The notes beneath the pieces were generated by a model that was given only the letters and a program-made list of their open reading frames with translations, was not told where the DNA came from and did no database searches. A stretch of 64,000 nucleotides of DNA from Solibacillus merdavium (GTDB taxonomy: Bacteria; Bacillota; Bacilli; Bacillales_A; Planococcaceae): positions 62,001 through 126,000 of the forward strand of contig NZ_JACSPW010000009.1 in assembly GCF_014836935.1 (NCBI RefSeq), in the 5' to 3' direction. The position numbers and the translations under genes were made by a program. The first letter of the stretch is position 1. The number at the start of each line of letters is the position of its first letter. Positions 55,057 through 64,000 of this stretch are shown here, in pieces.

Positions 55057-55845
55057 TTATACCATCACAAGCTTGGTAGGTTCATTTGCATCAGTATCAT
55101 GTAAGTGCAAATATTCTCCCGTTATAATGCCACAAGACTGTAATGTTTGTTCGACACTCATACGAGCTAAATCTTTCATATTATTGTCTTTACTTAAGTG
55201 GGCTAAATAAATCTGAGTCTGTTTTTCCGCAACAACATCTGCCATTGCTACAGCAGCATCCTCATTCGAAACGTGACCGACATCAGATAAGATACGTCGT
55301 TTAATGTTCCAAGGGTATTTACCCATTTGCAGCATACTCACGTCATGATTACTTTCAAATACATAGGCATCTGCTGCTGCAATATATCCTTTCATACGGT
55401 CACTTACATAGCCCGTATCAGTAATGACAACAAGTTTACGGCCATTATCATGGAATGTATAGAACATTGGATCCGCAGCATCATGTGACACGGCAAACGA
55501 TTGAATATCAAGACTGCCAAAAGTTTTTACTGTTTCCATATCAAAATCGAAGCATAAATCTGTTGGAATTGTACCAACTAAACCATCCATTGCAGTCCAT
55601 GTTTTTGCATTAGCATATACCGGTATATTGTATTTACGTGCAATGACTCCAAGACCTTTAATATGGTCACTATGCTCATGCGTTACTAAAATACCTGATA
55701 AACTTTTCATATCACGATCTATATTAGCAAACAGTTGCTCCATTTTTTTTCCGCTTAAGCCTACATCAATCAAAAATGAATGTTCATCATTTTCTACGTA
55801 GACTGCGTTCCCTGTACTGCCACTTGCTAAAACGCTAAATCGCAT
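55057..55845 (-). CDS. walJ: Metallo-beta-lactamase-fold hydrolase WalJ (YycJ)
   Basis: 262 residues. Metal motif HEHSDHIKG (about 56-64), SHDA (about 120) and TDTGYVSDR (about 142), typical of the YycJ family. A 5'-to-3' exonuclease linked to mismatch repair in some reports; in Bacillales it sits in the wal operon. ATG at 55845, 12 bases after walI. No unusual change in the metal ligands. Confidence 0.94.
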   Translation of the reverse strand: MRFSVLASGSTGNAVYVENDEHSFLIDVGLSGKKMEQLFANIDRDMKSLSGILVTHEHSDHIKGLGVIARKYNIPVYANAKTWTAMDGLVGTIPTDLCFDFDMETVKTFGSLDIQSFAVSHDAADPMFYTFHDNGRKLVVITDTGYVSDRMKGYIAAADAYVFESNHDVSMLQMGKYPWNIKRRILSDVGHVSNEDAAVAMADVVAEKQTQIYLAHLSKDNNMKDLARMSVEQTLQSCGIITGEYLHLHDTDANEPTKLVMV

Positions 55846-55857
55846 TGTTAAAACTCC

Positions 55858-56694
55858 CTACTCTTCCAAATCCTCTGTCTCTTCGACGATTTCGGATAAA
55901 TCATTTTGTAATTCCACAATCTTTCCTTGTACTGCATTTACAAAATGTATTTCTTCTTGTCCATCTTTTAGCTTCACACGTACTTCCCAAGTAGGCGCAA
56001 AAACCTGAGTTTGTGTTAATTGGACAATTGTGGAATAGCCAATATTCATCTCTAAAATTTGAGAATCTGGTTTTAATAAATTTTTATTATCTAAGATCTG
56101 CAAAACTTGTATTGCCGTTAGTAAATTTTGTTGTTTATCTAACTTCTCATGTTTTTCCAGCATTGTTTGCTCATACGCATACACACGATTTTCATCATCC
56201 CAGTAAATTTTTACATAACCACGTACATTGTAATACAGTGTTAAGTTATTTACCTTCTGGAAAAATGTAGCCTCTCTTTTTTCTTCATCAACATTCCATA
56301 ATACATAGGAGTCGCCTTCTTGTACATTATTGTAAAGAAATTCAAGAAATGGATTCCTGCCACCGTTTTCCTGAAGCTTAACTGGCTTTTCCATCGTCAC
56401 AATTAGCTTATTTTCATTTTCAATTTGTGTAAATTGATTTGCGGAATACGGTATTTCTGCCGGTGAGAATTTTTTGATTTGCCCAGAATAGTAAGCTGCA
56501 CTTTCATTGTTATTTGGAAGTGCTATATACGTAATATTATCTTCTTTCAAACGCGCTTCAATTTTTTTCGTCGTTTCTCCTAAAACCTCAATTAGTTGAC
56601 CTTCGTTATAGCTTTCTAGATATTGCGTATATAAAAAGAGATTCAATATTAAAAACACCCATATAAAAATAGATTTCGTTCTACTCCAATCCAT
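55858..56694 (-). CDS. walI: WalI (YycI), regulator of the WalK sensor kinase
   Basis: 278 residues. Basic N-terminus and one membrane helix (SIFIWVFLILNLFLYTQYL, about 8-26), rest extracytoplasmic, PepSY-like beta folds. Forms a ternary complex with WalH and WalK in the membrane and lowers or modulates kinase activity. Its start overlaps the walH end by 14 bases. Confidence 0.92.
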   Translation of the reverse strand: MDWSRTKSIFIWVFLILNLFLYTQYLESYNEGQLIEVLGETTKKIEARLKEDNITYIALPNNNESAAYYSGQIKKFSPAEIPYSANQFTQIENENKLIVTMEKPVKLQENGGRNPFLEFLYNNVQEGDSYVLWNVDEEKREATFFQKVNNLTLYYNVRGYVKIYWDDENRVYAYEQTMLEKHEKLDKQQNLLTAIQVLQILDNKNLLKPDSQILEMNIGYSTIVQLTQTQVFAPTWEVRVKLKDGQEEIHFVNAVQGKIVELQNDLSEIVEETEDLEE

Positions 56695-58003
56695 CTATAA
56701 TCCCCCCTGTACGCTCGGGTGATATGTGTGTCCACTCATTGTTCGAAATGGTAAACCAACTAGGTTCTAAAATGAACGCTTCATCTTGCGCGAAATAATA
56801 GCCAACAACAACTTCATCAATATCTTTAAATGAGTCATCCGTATTTCGAATATACTCGATTACTTCCTCACCAGATACCAATTCTTTCTGTTCTCTATAG
56901 ACTTCGCCTTCTGTTGCGATAGAATAATAAGGACGTCGATAGCGGAAAATGCGATTTTCACCCCATGTTGTTATAATGCGGGTTGGGGTTGTCGTCATAT
57001 TACTATAAATCGGCAATCCATGTAAAAACAGTTGATATTCCGTTATATGCTTTTCTATATTCATCGAAGAGAATCGATAGTCTCCTGTAAATCCACCATG
57101 ATCATTTATATAATCAAAGCTATCTTTAAGTAATTTCGATGATGGAATGGGCACAATACTTTCTGCAGGCGGGTACACATAATTAAGAATGCGATTCTTA
57201 GTATCCACCGTCATTAATGATGTATCATCTGTATACCTATCCGAATATTCACTTTCAATATTTCGCTGTACAATTTTCGGTTGTGTAAAAACAATTGATT
57301 TAAATAAATTTGGGGAAATCTCCTGTATTAAATACGTATAGCGTGTCGATTGAATCGGATTTTTTGAGACATACAATGAGCGTAATGAATCTCGTTCTAT
57401 TTCTACATATGGACTATAATCTTTAGCAGGCTCAATTACTTCTGTCAAAAACTTGTCTGTATTTACTATATCTGCATATGTTCTATATAATATCCGTTTT
57501 TCTGTATTCAAAAAGAGCAGTTGTAACTGATTGTTCGTTTCTAATGTTGACCAGTCCAAAATTAGGCGAGTAAAGCTTGCTCCCGGTATAGCCTTATCAT
57601 TAAACGATACAACATTTGAAAAAACCTGTAACGGTAACTCCTCATTGAAAAACATCGTGACACGATTATTTGTTCTTATAATTCCATTCATTTTTTCATC
57701 AGATAGATTGGTATTAATTAAATCAAGCTCACTCGTTTCCCAAGTTCGTAAATAGCTGTAGAGTTCATTTAAAACACTTGGAGATACCGTACCGAAAAAT
57801 TCGTCATTTTGCCGGTACAGCAGTCGATAAGGCTTTAATACATCATTCAATTCCTTTTGTTGACCGACCATAACTTCCTCAATCTGTGTTTCTTCTATTA
57901 ACCCATAGTCGGGCTTGTAGTTCCAAATAAGAAGCGTAAAGATAATACTGAGCAAAACGAGGAATGTTAATAAAATTGATTTTACTTGTTCAACATATTT
58001 CAT
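56681..58003 (-). CDS. walH: WalH (YycH), regulator of the WalK sensor kinase
   Basis: 440 residues from the ATG at 58003; the TTG at 58009 is inside the purine-rich ribosome site and walK stop. One N-terminal helix (about 9-27), a large extracytoplasmic part. Length near the 455 of B. subtilis. Partners WalI and WalK. Overlaps walK by four bases. Confidence 0.93.
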   Translation of the reverse strand: MKYVEQVKSILLTFLVLLSIIFTLLIWNYKPDYGLIEETQIEEVMVGQQKELNDVLKPYRLLYRQNDEFFGTVSPSVLNELYSYLRTWETSELDLINTNLSDEKMNGIIRTNNRVTMFFNEELPLQVFSNVVSFNDKAIPGASFTRLILDWSTLETNNQLQLLFLNTEKRILYRTYADIVNTDKFLTEVIEPAKDYSPYVEIERDSLRSLYVSKNPIQSTRYTYLIQEISPNLFKSIVFTQPKIVQRNIESEYSDRYTDDTSLMTVDTKNRILNYVYPPAESIVPIPSSKLLKDSFDYINDHGGFTGDYRFSSMNIEKHITEYQLFLHGLPIYSNMTTTPTRIITTWGENRIFRYRRPYYSIATEGEVYREQKELVSGEEVIEYIRNTDDSFKDIDEVVVGYYFAQDEAFILEPSWFTISNNEWTHISPERTGGIIDGLE

Positions 58004-59835
58004 TCCCAATCCCCCGCTTCATCCAATTCGTATGGCAAAGTGAAGAATATCGTAGTACCTTGTCCTTCCTCACTTTCTGCCCAAATTTTCCCGCCATGTG
58101 CTTCAATCATTTCACGCGCAATTGCAAGTCCTAAACCAGTTCCGCCCATCGATCGTGCACGTGCTCGGTCTACACGATAGAAGCGATCAAAAATCCGTGC
58201 TACATTTTCCTTTGGAATTCCCATCCCGTCATCCGAAATCATGACGCGAAGCATATTATCATGTACAGTAAACCCGAAACGGATATAACCACCGTCTGGA
58301 GAATATTTCAATGCATTTGAAATAATATTATCGATTACCTGTGTCAGCTTATCGGTATCAATATCTACAAAATAACTTTTCTCTGGAAGTAAACGGATAA
58401 ACTCTACATTTTGTGACTTCGACATTTCAAAGCGATCAATAATTTGTGTGAAAAACTTATTAAACTCTACAAATCCTAAATTCAATTCATACTCTTGGCT
58501 ATCCATTTTAGAAAGCTGTAATAAATCATTTACTAAACGAATCATACGCTCAGTTTCTGTTTGTGTAACATTTAAAAACGTTGGGGCAATATTTTCATCA
58601 CGCCAAGCTCCTTCTGCCAATGCTTCTAAATAGCTTCGCATTGTTGTAAGTGGTGTCCGTAGCTCATGTGATACGTTCGCTACGAATTCCCGCCGTTCCA
58701 GATCAATTTTCTCCTGCTCAGTAATATCATGCAATACGGTAATTAAGCCATTCACAAAGCCCGTTTCTTTTTGAATAACAGAGAAGTTGGCTCGTAAAAT
58801 ATACGGTGCATCACTCATGCTAAAATCAAGATTTACAGGCTCTTTCATATGAATTAAATCTTCAAAACTATATTCCTGATCCAATCTTAAAACAGAAGCA
58901 ATTGGACGGTTTAAAGTAGATTCCCGTGTATCATGAAGTAAATCCAGAGCAGGCTCATTAATTAATATAATTTTCCCTTTGCGATCTGTTGCAATAACCC
59001 CATCTGTCATATTACTAAGAACACTTGCCAATTTCCGACGTTCAGCTTCTGTCGTAGACTGTGCTTCTTGTAGGCGATTAGTCAAATGGTTAAAAGCAAT
59101 CGCTAATTGACCAATCTCATCTGTTCCGTATACACGTACTTTTCGGGAATAATTTCCTTTTGACATCGCTTGCGCCTGTTTTCGCATATCGGAAATGGGT
59201 CTTGTAATCGTTCGTGCAACAAGTATTCCTAAAATGATTGTAATAGCCAGAGACATTGCAATACCAGCAGCAAAAATACGGTTTATTTCATTTAGTTGTT
59301 CATATACTTTTTCAATATTAGATTCGACATATATAGCACCTCTTACTTCCCCATTTGGTCCCACTGTATCGGTTATGGGGAATGCAAGCAGCCAGACTCG
59401 CTGCCCTGTATCACGGTCCAGCGAAATACTATCCCATAACGTTTCGGCGGACATCGCTTTACTTATATTATCTTCATTTGCCCGTTGCCCCACAAGCGCC
59501 TGATTATTAGCGTCCGAAATAGCTAGAATACGACTGCGATTATTAACAACAATAATTTTGTTAATATCCTCTGTAGAGACTTCCTGTAAAATCGTTTTTA
59601 ATCTCAACTCTATTGAAGGTGCCATATCATCCACTTCTTTAATCATTTCTTCGCGGATACTGTAGTGAACAAGCTCAATTCTTTGACGGATGGAATCTTG
59701 GAAATTCGTTTTTAAATTCGTCTCAAGCTGCTTAGAAAAATAGATCCCAATAATTTGAAGAGCAATAATTATTAAAAGTACATAGATTAATACAAGCTTT
59801 ACATGAATCGATTTGAAAAAGCTTACTTTTTGCAT
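58000..59835 (-). CDS. walK: Sensor histidine kinase WalK (YycG)
   Basis: 611 residues. Two membrane helices (about 11-32 and 184-204) enclosing an extracytoplasmic Cache-like domain, then HAMP (about 205-257), PAS (about 265-370), HisKA with the phosphorylated histidine in FVANVSHELRTPLTTMRSY (about 386), and HATPase with DNIISNALKYSP, ISDDGMGIP and GGTGLGLAI. Essential kinase controlling peptidoglycan hydrolases in growing cells. Five bases after walR. Confidence 0.97.
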   Translation of the reverse strand: MQKVSFFKSIHVKLVLIYVLLIIIALQIIGIYFSKQLETNLKTNFQDSIRQRIELVHYSIREEMIKEVDDMAPSIELRLKTILQEVSTEDINKIIVVNNRSRILAISDANNQALVGQRANEDNISKAMSAETLWDSISLDRDTGQRVWLLAFPITDTVGPNGEVRGAIYVESNIEKVYEQLNEINRIFAAGIAMSLAITIILGILVARTITRPISDMRKQAQAMSKGNYSRKVRVYGTDEIGQLAIAFNHLTNRLQEAQSTTEAERRKLASVLSNMTDGVIATDRKGKIILINEPALDLLHDTRESTLNRPIASVLRLDQEYSFEDLIHMKEPVNLDFSMSDAPYILRANFSVIQKETGFVNGLITVLHDITEQEKIDLERREFVANVSHELRTPLTTMRSYLEALAEGAWRDENIAPTFLNVTQTETERMIRLVNDLLQLSKMDSQEYELNLGFVEFNKFFTQIIDRFEMSKSQNVEFIRLLPEKSYFVDIDTDKLTQVIDNIISNALKYSPDGGYIRFGFTVHDNMLRVMISDDGMGIPKENVARIFDRFYRVDRARARSMGGTGLGLAIAREMIEAHGGKIWAESEEGQGTTIFFTLPYELDEAGDWE

Positions 59836-59840
59836 GTAGT

Positions 59841-60554
59841 CTACTCCTGTTCAGGATTTCGTAAGTAATAGCCGACTCCCCGTCTTGTTACAATCCATAA
59901 TGGATGACTCGGATTATCTTCTATTTTTTCTCTTAGACGGCGAATTGTTACGTCTACTGTACGTACATCACCAAAGTAATCGTAACCCCATACAGTTTGT
60001 AGCAAGTGTTCACGCGTCATTACTTGACCGATATGTTTTGCTAAATAGTGCAATAATTCAAATTCACGATGCGTTAGCTCTATTGATTCATCACGCTTTA
60101 AAACTAAGTATGCATCAGGCTGAATTGTCAATGAACCTACAACAATATCATTTGATTCAGCTTGCGCTTCCTCTACTTGAGCAGGTACATTTAATCGGCG
60201 CATATTTGCCTTCACACGGGCGATTAGCTCCCGCGTACTAAATGGCTTCGTTACATAATCATCTGCTCCCATTTCAAGACCTAACACCTTATCAATCTCC
60301 GAGCCTTTTGCCGTTAGCATAATAATAGGAAAATCATATTTTTTACGGACTTCACGACATACTTCCATTCCATCACGCTTTGGAAGCATTATATCCAATA
60401 ACATTAAATCTGGCTGCTCTTCTTCTACTCTTTGTAGAGCCTCGTCTCCATCGTACGCACAAATTACACGATAGCCTTCTTTAATTAAATTAAACTGCAA
60501 AATATCTGCAATTGGTTTCTCATCATCTACAACTAAAATTGTTTTATCAATCAT
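59841..60554 (-). CDS. walR: Response regulator WalR (YycF)
   Basis: 237 residues. Receiver domain with the acidic pair (DDEKP), phosphorylated Asp in LMLLDIMLP (about 54), and KPF (about 104); OmpR-type winged helix C-terminus (about 135-230). Essential regulator of cell-wall turnover genes with TGTWAH-N5-TGTWAH sites. First gene of the walRKHI(J) operon. Preceded by GAAAGAGG. Confidence 0.98.
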   Translation of the reverse strand: MIDKTILVVDDEKPIADILQFNLIKEGYRVICAYDGDEALQRVEEEQPDLMLLDIMLPKRDGMEVCREVRKKYDFPIIMLTAKGSEIDKVLGLEMGADDYVTKPFSTRELIARVKANMRRLNVPAQVEEAQAESNDIVVGSLTIQPDAYLVLKRDESIELTHREFELLHYLAKHIGQVMTREHLLQTVWGYDYFGDVRTVDVTIRRLREKIEDNPSHPLWIVTRRGVGYYLRNPEQE

Positions 60555-60742
60555 CTATATACCTCTTTCCTAAATAAATTCTATATAAAATGAAAAGTAA
60601 TGTTTATTTTTACTATCATTACTCTATCACGGTTTGCGATTTGATGCATTATACAGATGTTTTCCATAAATTATTTTCCAGGAAATATTTTTAAATTTTT
60701 TCCGTATTTTAGTTCTATTCTCTGAAAGTGCTGTAATAATTG

Positions 60743-60778
60743 AAAAAAGTGTGCTAAAAGTCAAAGCTTTTAACACAC
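60743..60778 (-). terminator. Intrinsic terminator after the M23 peptidase gene
   Basis: Minus strand GTGTGTTAAAAG / CTTTTAGCACAC with a six-base loop and TTTTTT. Confidence 0.85.
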
Positions 60779-60787
60779 CTCCCTAAA

Positions 60788-62257
60788 TTAATTTAAATAT
60801 GATAATGGATTTACTTCAGAACCATTTTTATGAATTTCGAAATGCAGATGAGTTCCCGTTGAACGACCTGTGGACCCCATTTGTCCAAGAGCAGATCCTT
60901 GTTCTACTACTTGTCCAACTGATACTTCAATACTTGATAAGTGTGCGTATAGTGATTCAAAGCCATTATTATGGTCGATTACAACATAGTTCCCATATGT
61001 TGAATGACTTCCAGCTGTTTTAATAACCCCATTATCTGAAGCTTTAATCGTATAATTGGATGGTCGCGCAATATCGATTCCATAATGATAGCGTCCCCAA
61101 CGATGTCCCATATTACTTGAAACATAACCTCCAACTGCTGGCCAAGCGAAGGTTCCTGTTCCAATAGAAGGAATTACCTTCGTTCCTACGATTACTATAC
61201 GATTTTCAGGTTCTATTAATACATTTCCCACAGATTGACGTCGCTCTGTTCGGACGCCATTTTCTTCTGTAATTAAATAAGAAACTTCTTTCTTACCTTT
61301 TTTGCCTTCTTGCTTAACAATTTTTTCACCTTTTAACATTGTTGGATCTTCTTCAACAACTTTAGCGAAATCAATTTCCTCGATTTTTTTCTTCTCATAA
61401 ACGGCCTTAACATTAACGAATGGTTTTTCTATCGTAACATTTAGCTCTTGACCAATCTGCAGTAATGTATTTTCTGTAAGAGAAGGGTTTAAAGATAATA
61501 ATTGTGCTATTGTTAAATCATGTGCAGATGCTATAGAGCCCAACATATCTCCTGGTTTTACTGTATAGGTTTCTTGCTGTACTGAACCTGTTTGTAATAA
61601 CTGGATCGCCTCTGATACAGAAACAATTTCATCTGGCTTTGCTAAATCTTCCTGTCCTGTAATTGGAGCTGACAGTGCAACATCAATTAGACGGGTTTCA
61701 TCTTTTTTTAATTCGGGTAAAGAATCACTAGTTGAATTGTTTTTCAATTTATTCAATTGATATTGAGTAATATAGCGAAGCTTTAATCCGTCAATTACAG
61801 CTTCAAAATCCGCTTTGTCCTTCAATGAAGCAACGACTGTATCTTCTACTTGTAGGGAATAAACTTGTGCTTGAACTGTCAATGCTTCTTGAAGGTTTTT
61901 TATCGTTTCTTCTTCATTTGCATCTACTGTAAATACTTGCTCTGGAATAATCTTAAGTTCGCTACTAGCATCGACCTTTAAATTATCATACTTCTTGCTA
62001 GCTTCTAGTTCTTTATTTAGTACAACTTCTTCTACTGTTGCTTCATCTGCAACAGATCCAACATATGTATCAGCTACATAAACGTGGTAAATTTTAGCGA
62101 ATTGTTCTTTATCTGTTTCATTCGCGAAACCTAGATTGAATGTCACCGTAGAAACGAGTAACGCAAAAATTGCAGTAATTTTTAATTTTCCATTATGACG
62201 ATTCATTAGACTTTGTTTTAAATTGCCTAAGCCTAACTTGTTTCCTTTTGAACTCAT
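60788..62257 (-). CDS. M23-family peptidoglycan endopeptidase with LysM and G5 domains
   Basis: 489 residues from the ATG at 62257 (GGAAGGGG upstream). One N-terminal membrane helix (about 30-47), LysM (about 235-285, YTVKPGDMLGSIASAHDLT), a G5-like domain (about 290-365), and a C-terminal lysostaphin-type M23 domain (about 380-489) with HYGIDIA (zinc His/Asp), YAHLSS and HLHFEIHKNG. Cleaves peptide bridges of the wall. It lies upstream of walR and would be a sensible WalR target; a partial WalR-like site is at 62382-62398 (TGTAAT-N5-TGTATT, one mismatch). Confidence 0.88.
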   Translation of the reverse strand: MSSKGNKLGLGNLKQSLMNRHNGKLKITAIFALLVSTVTFNLGFANETDKEQFAKIYHVYVADTYVGSVADEATVEEVVLNKELEASKKYDNLKVDASSELKIIPEQVFTVDANEEETIKNLQEALTVQAQVYSLQVEDTVVASLKDKADFEAVIDGLKLRYITQYQLNKLKNNSTSDSLPELKKDETRLIDVALSAPITGQEDLAKPDEIVSVSEAIQLLQTGSVQQETYTVKPGDMLGSIASAHDLTIAQLLSLNPSLTENTLLQIGQELNVTIEKPFVNVKAVYEKKKIEEIDFAKVVEEDPTMLKGEKIVKQEGKKGKKEVSYLITEENGVRTERRQSVGNVLIEPENRIVIVGTKVIPSIGTGTFAWPAVGGYVSSNMGHRWGRYHYGIDIARPSNYTIKASDNGVIKTAGSHSTYGNYVVIDHNNGFESLYAHLSSIEVSVGQVVEQGSALGQMGSTGRSTGTHLHFEIHKNGSEVNPLSYLN

Positions 62258-62487
62258 GATAAAGCCCCTTCCAACTATGTCTAATCTATAATATTTAGTG
62301 CTTCTATTTATCTTCAAGTGTTAAAACACACTTTGCTACTGTACCATATTTCTCATTCCAAATGAACTACTTCAATATTTTTGTAATGAAATTGTATTAT
62401 TATCTAAAAAATTGTTACATTCTAATTGATAGAGTGATTGCCTTTAATTGTTCTTGTTTGTATATTTTCTATTTGCCTATTAAATAG

Positions 62488-62522
62488 AAAAAGAGTATTA
62501 AAAGCCTTACGACTTTTAATAC
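62488..62522 (-). terminator. Intrinsic terminator after purA
   Basis: Minus strand GTATTAAAAG / CTTTTAATAC, eight-base loop, CTTTTT. Confidence 0.8.
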
Positions 62523-62541
62523 CCCCTTTGAAGTTCTTCTA

Positions 62542-63828
62542 CTATTGCCAAATAGCATTTACAATATTCGTTTGTTCACGAGATGGACCAACTGAGAATG
62601 TTGTTAATGGGATACCTGTAAGTTCTACAATGCGATTAATATAGTTACGTGCATTTTCCGGCAACTCTTCCATTGTACGAACATTTGTTACATCTTCTGA
62701 CCATCCAGGTAACTCTTCATACACTGGCTTACATTGTTTAATGATTTCAAGGTTGGCTGGGTACTCAGTAATTTGCTCTCCATTATACTCATACGCTGTG
62801 CAAATTTTTACTGTTTCTAATCCTGACAATACATCGATGGAGTTTAATGCCAAGTCAGTTATCCCTGAAACACGGCGCGAATGACGAACTACTACCGCGT
62901 CAAACCAGCCAACACGGCGTGGACGACCTGTCGTCGTACCATATTCACGGCCAACTTCACGAATTTGATGACCGATTTCATCGTGAAGCTCTGATGGGAA
63001 TGGACCATCTCCTACTCGGGATGTATAAGCCTTACATACACCTACAACACGTTCTACTGCAGTGGGACCTACACCTGACCCAATCGCAATACCTCCCGCA
63101 ACAGGATTTGATGATGTCACAAAAGGATATGTTCCCTGATCGACATCAAGCATAATTCCTTGTGCCCCTTCAAATAACACCTTTCCACCTTCATCAATTA
63201 CATCATTCAGCACTTTAGAAGTATCTGTTACATATTGGGCTATTTCTTGTCCAAACGCGTAATACTCTTCAAATATATCTTCAAAATTTAAGCCTTCTAC
63301 TTCATAGAATTTCGTAAATAAGCGGTTTTTTAAATTTAAGTTTTCTCGTAATTTCTTTTCAAAAGTTGGTCTATCCATTAAATCGGCAATACGTATGCCG
63401 ATTCGGGCTACTTTATCCTGATAGCATGGTCCAATTCCTTTTGCCGTTGTCCCAATTTTCTCATCGCCACGGCTTGCTTCCTCTACGATATCTTGATGAA
63501 TATGGTATGGCAAAATTACATGCGCACGATTTGAAATTCTCAAATTCGATGTATCAATACCTCTTGCCTGTAAACCTTTTAATTCAGTTACAATGGACTT
63601 GGGATTGATAACAACACCATTGCCGATTACCGACAATTTATCAGAATAAAATATCCCAGATGGAATTAGGTGAAGCTTATACGTTTCTTCCCCAATTTTT
63701 ATTGTATGACCTGCATTATCGCCACCTGCAAAACGAGCTATTGCATCTGCCTTTTTAGAAAGGAAGTCTGTAATTTTACCTTTTCCTTCGTCTCCCCATT
63801 GTGTACCTACTACAACTACTGCTGTCAT
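62542..63828 (-). CDS. purA: Adenylosuccinate synthetase
   Basis: 428 residues from the ATG at 63828; 53 in-frame codons upstream are not family-like. Begins [19 protein letters not shown] (catalytic Asp and GDEGKG loop), carries GDNAGHTI (catalytic His about 41), and [10 protein letters not shown]-type GTP/IMP binding later. Converts IMP and aspartate with GTP to adenylosuccinate. In Bacillales it is next to walR, as here, and is under PurR control in B. subtilis. Confidence 0.97.
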   Translation of the reverse strand: MTAVVVVGTQWGDEGKGKITDFLSKKADAIARFAGGDNAGHTIKIGEETYKLHLIPSGIFYSDKLSVIGNGVVINPKSIVTELKGLQARGIDTSNLRISNRAHVILPYHIHQDIVEEASRGDEKIGTTAKGIGPCYQDKVARIGIRIADLMDRPTFEKKLRENLNLKNRLFTKFYEVEGLNFEDIFEEYYAFGQEIAQYVTDTSKVLNDVIDEGGKVLFEGAQGIMLDVDQGTYPFVTSSNPVAGGIAIGSGVGPTAVERVVGVCKAYTSRVGDGPFPSELHDEIGHQIREVGREYGTTTGRPRRVGWFDAVVVRHSRRVSGITDLALNSIDVLSGLETVKICTAYEYNGEQITEYPANLEIIKQCKPVYEELPGWSEDVTNVRTMEELPENARNYINRIVELTGIPLTTFSVGPSREQTNIVNAIWQ

Positions 63829-63926
63829 ATACGAGCACCTCCGACGAATTGAATCCTTAAGAAGTATAAGTATCCTATTCATTTTAATAAAATTTACTTT
63901 TAATTCCTTAATGATGAAGCATGAAC

Positions 63927-63956
63927 ATTTTAACAATTCTGAAACACAAAAGTCAA
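63927..63956 (-). promoter_or_regulatory. SigA-type promoter of purA
   Basis: Minus strand TTGACT, 18-base spacer, TAAAAT, about 100 bases before the purA start. Confidence 0.65.
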
Positions 63957-63961
63957 TAAAA

Positions 63962-64000
63962 AACACGAACATACACATGACAAGCATGTTAAACGTTCGT
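63962..64000 (-). promoter_or_regulatory. PurBox-like inverted pair upstream of purA
   Basis: CGAAC at 63966-63970 and GTTCG at 63995-63999, inverted, 24 bases apart; PurR boxes have CGAAC/GTTCG cores about 22-23 apart. The pair is upstream of the promoter and may continue past the window end. Confidence 0.5.

Noticed and set aside
62382-62398. WalR-like site TGTAAT-N5-TGTATT upstream of the M23 gene
   Set aside because: One mismatch and opposite orientation; kept only as a remark in the gene entry.

Overview
The window reads as chromosomal DNA of a low-GC, endospore-forming Bacillales bacterium. Gene content and protein style (malate:quinone oxidoreductase, a CotD-like coat protein, the ctsR-mcsA-mcsB-clpC operon, the walRKHIJ-htrC-rlmH cluster, a preQ1-I riboswitch) fit the Solibacillus/Lysinibacillus group of the Planococcaceae best; that assignment is an inference from reading, not from a database search. 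About 85% of the genes are on the minus strand. There is no rRNA, tRNA, CRISPR array or complete insertion sequence that I can recognise.

Layout. 1-10.3 kb: the stress/isoprenoid block gltX (partial), ispF, ispD, yacL, radA, clpC, mcsB, mcsA, ctsR, controlled by a perfect CtsR operator; a YaaH-type acetate transporter sits where disA is normally found. 10.4-19.9 kb: small membrane proteins, a HemAT-like globin-coupled sensor broken by an in-frame TAA, a thioesterase, two aldehyde dehydrogenases (one with its DUF779 partner), a polysaccharide deacetylase and rluF. 20-24.8 kb: a complete branched-chain amino acid ABC transporter operon (livKHMGF) with a CodY-like box and an attenuator hairpin after the binding-protein gene. 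24.9-34.4 kb: methyltransferase, ogt, mqo (with a cre-like site), degV, a Zn-protease, a cyclophilin lipoprotein, an alcohol dehydrogenase, and a type III polyketide synthase/methyltransferase pair whose real start codons appear to be ATT and CTG, then a CotD-like gene. 34.5-40 kb: a sucrose-phosphate synthase/phosphatase-like pair, ohr, a degenerate M50-like membrane protein, and queDE behind a preQ1-I riboswitch. 40.3-49.4 kb: a 1260-residue secreted subtilase ending in 22 Gly-Asn repeats, an OFA-type MFS transporter, a DUF4230 protein, a candidate small RNA, a Bacillales palindromic repeat and a three-gene sodium:solute symporter operon.

49.6-53.6 kb is the most interesting part. A 37-bp direct repeat (3 mismatches) of the 3' end of rlmH lies 3.08 kb downstream of rlmH itself, enclosing an ABC-2 transporter and an HTH-XRE/AbrB fusion regulator; a third, degenerate copy lies between. 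The repeated sequence includes the last codons of rlmH, which is where staphylococcal SCC elements integrate. The segment therefore looks like a recombinase-less SCC-like island. Immediately upstream of rlmH is a cluster of DnaA boxes, as at the homologous yydA locus of B. subtilis.

53.6-64 kb: the essential cell-wall regulatory cluster walR-walK-walH-walI-walJ-htrC, an M23 endopeptidase and purA with a PurBox-like inverted pair. The wal cluster and the ctsR cluster are only about 50 kb apart and co-oriented here, whereas in B. subtilis they lie on opposite sides of oriC.
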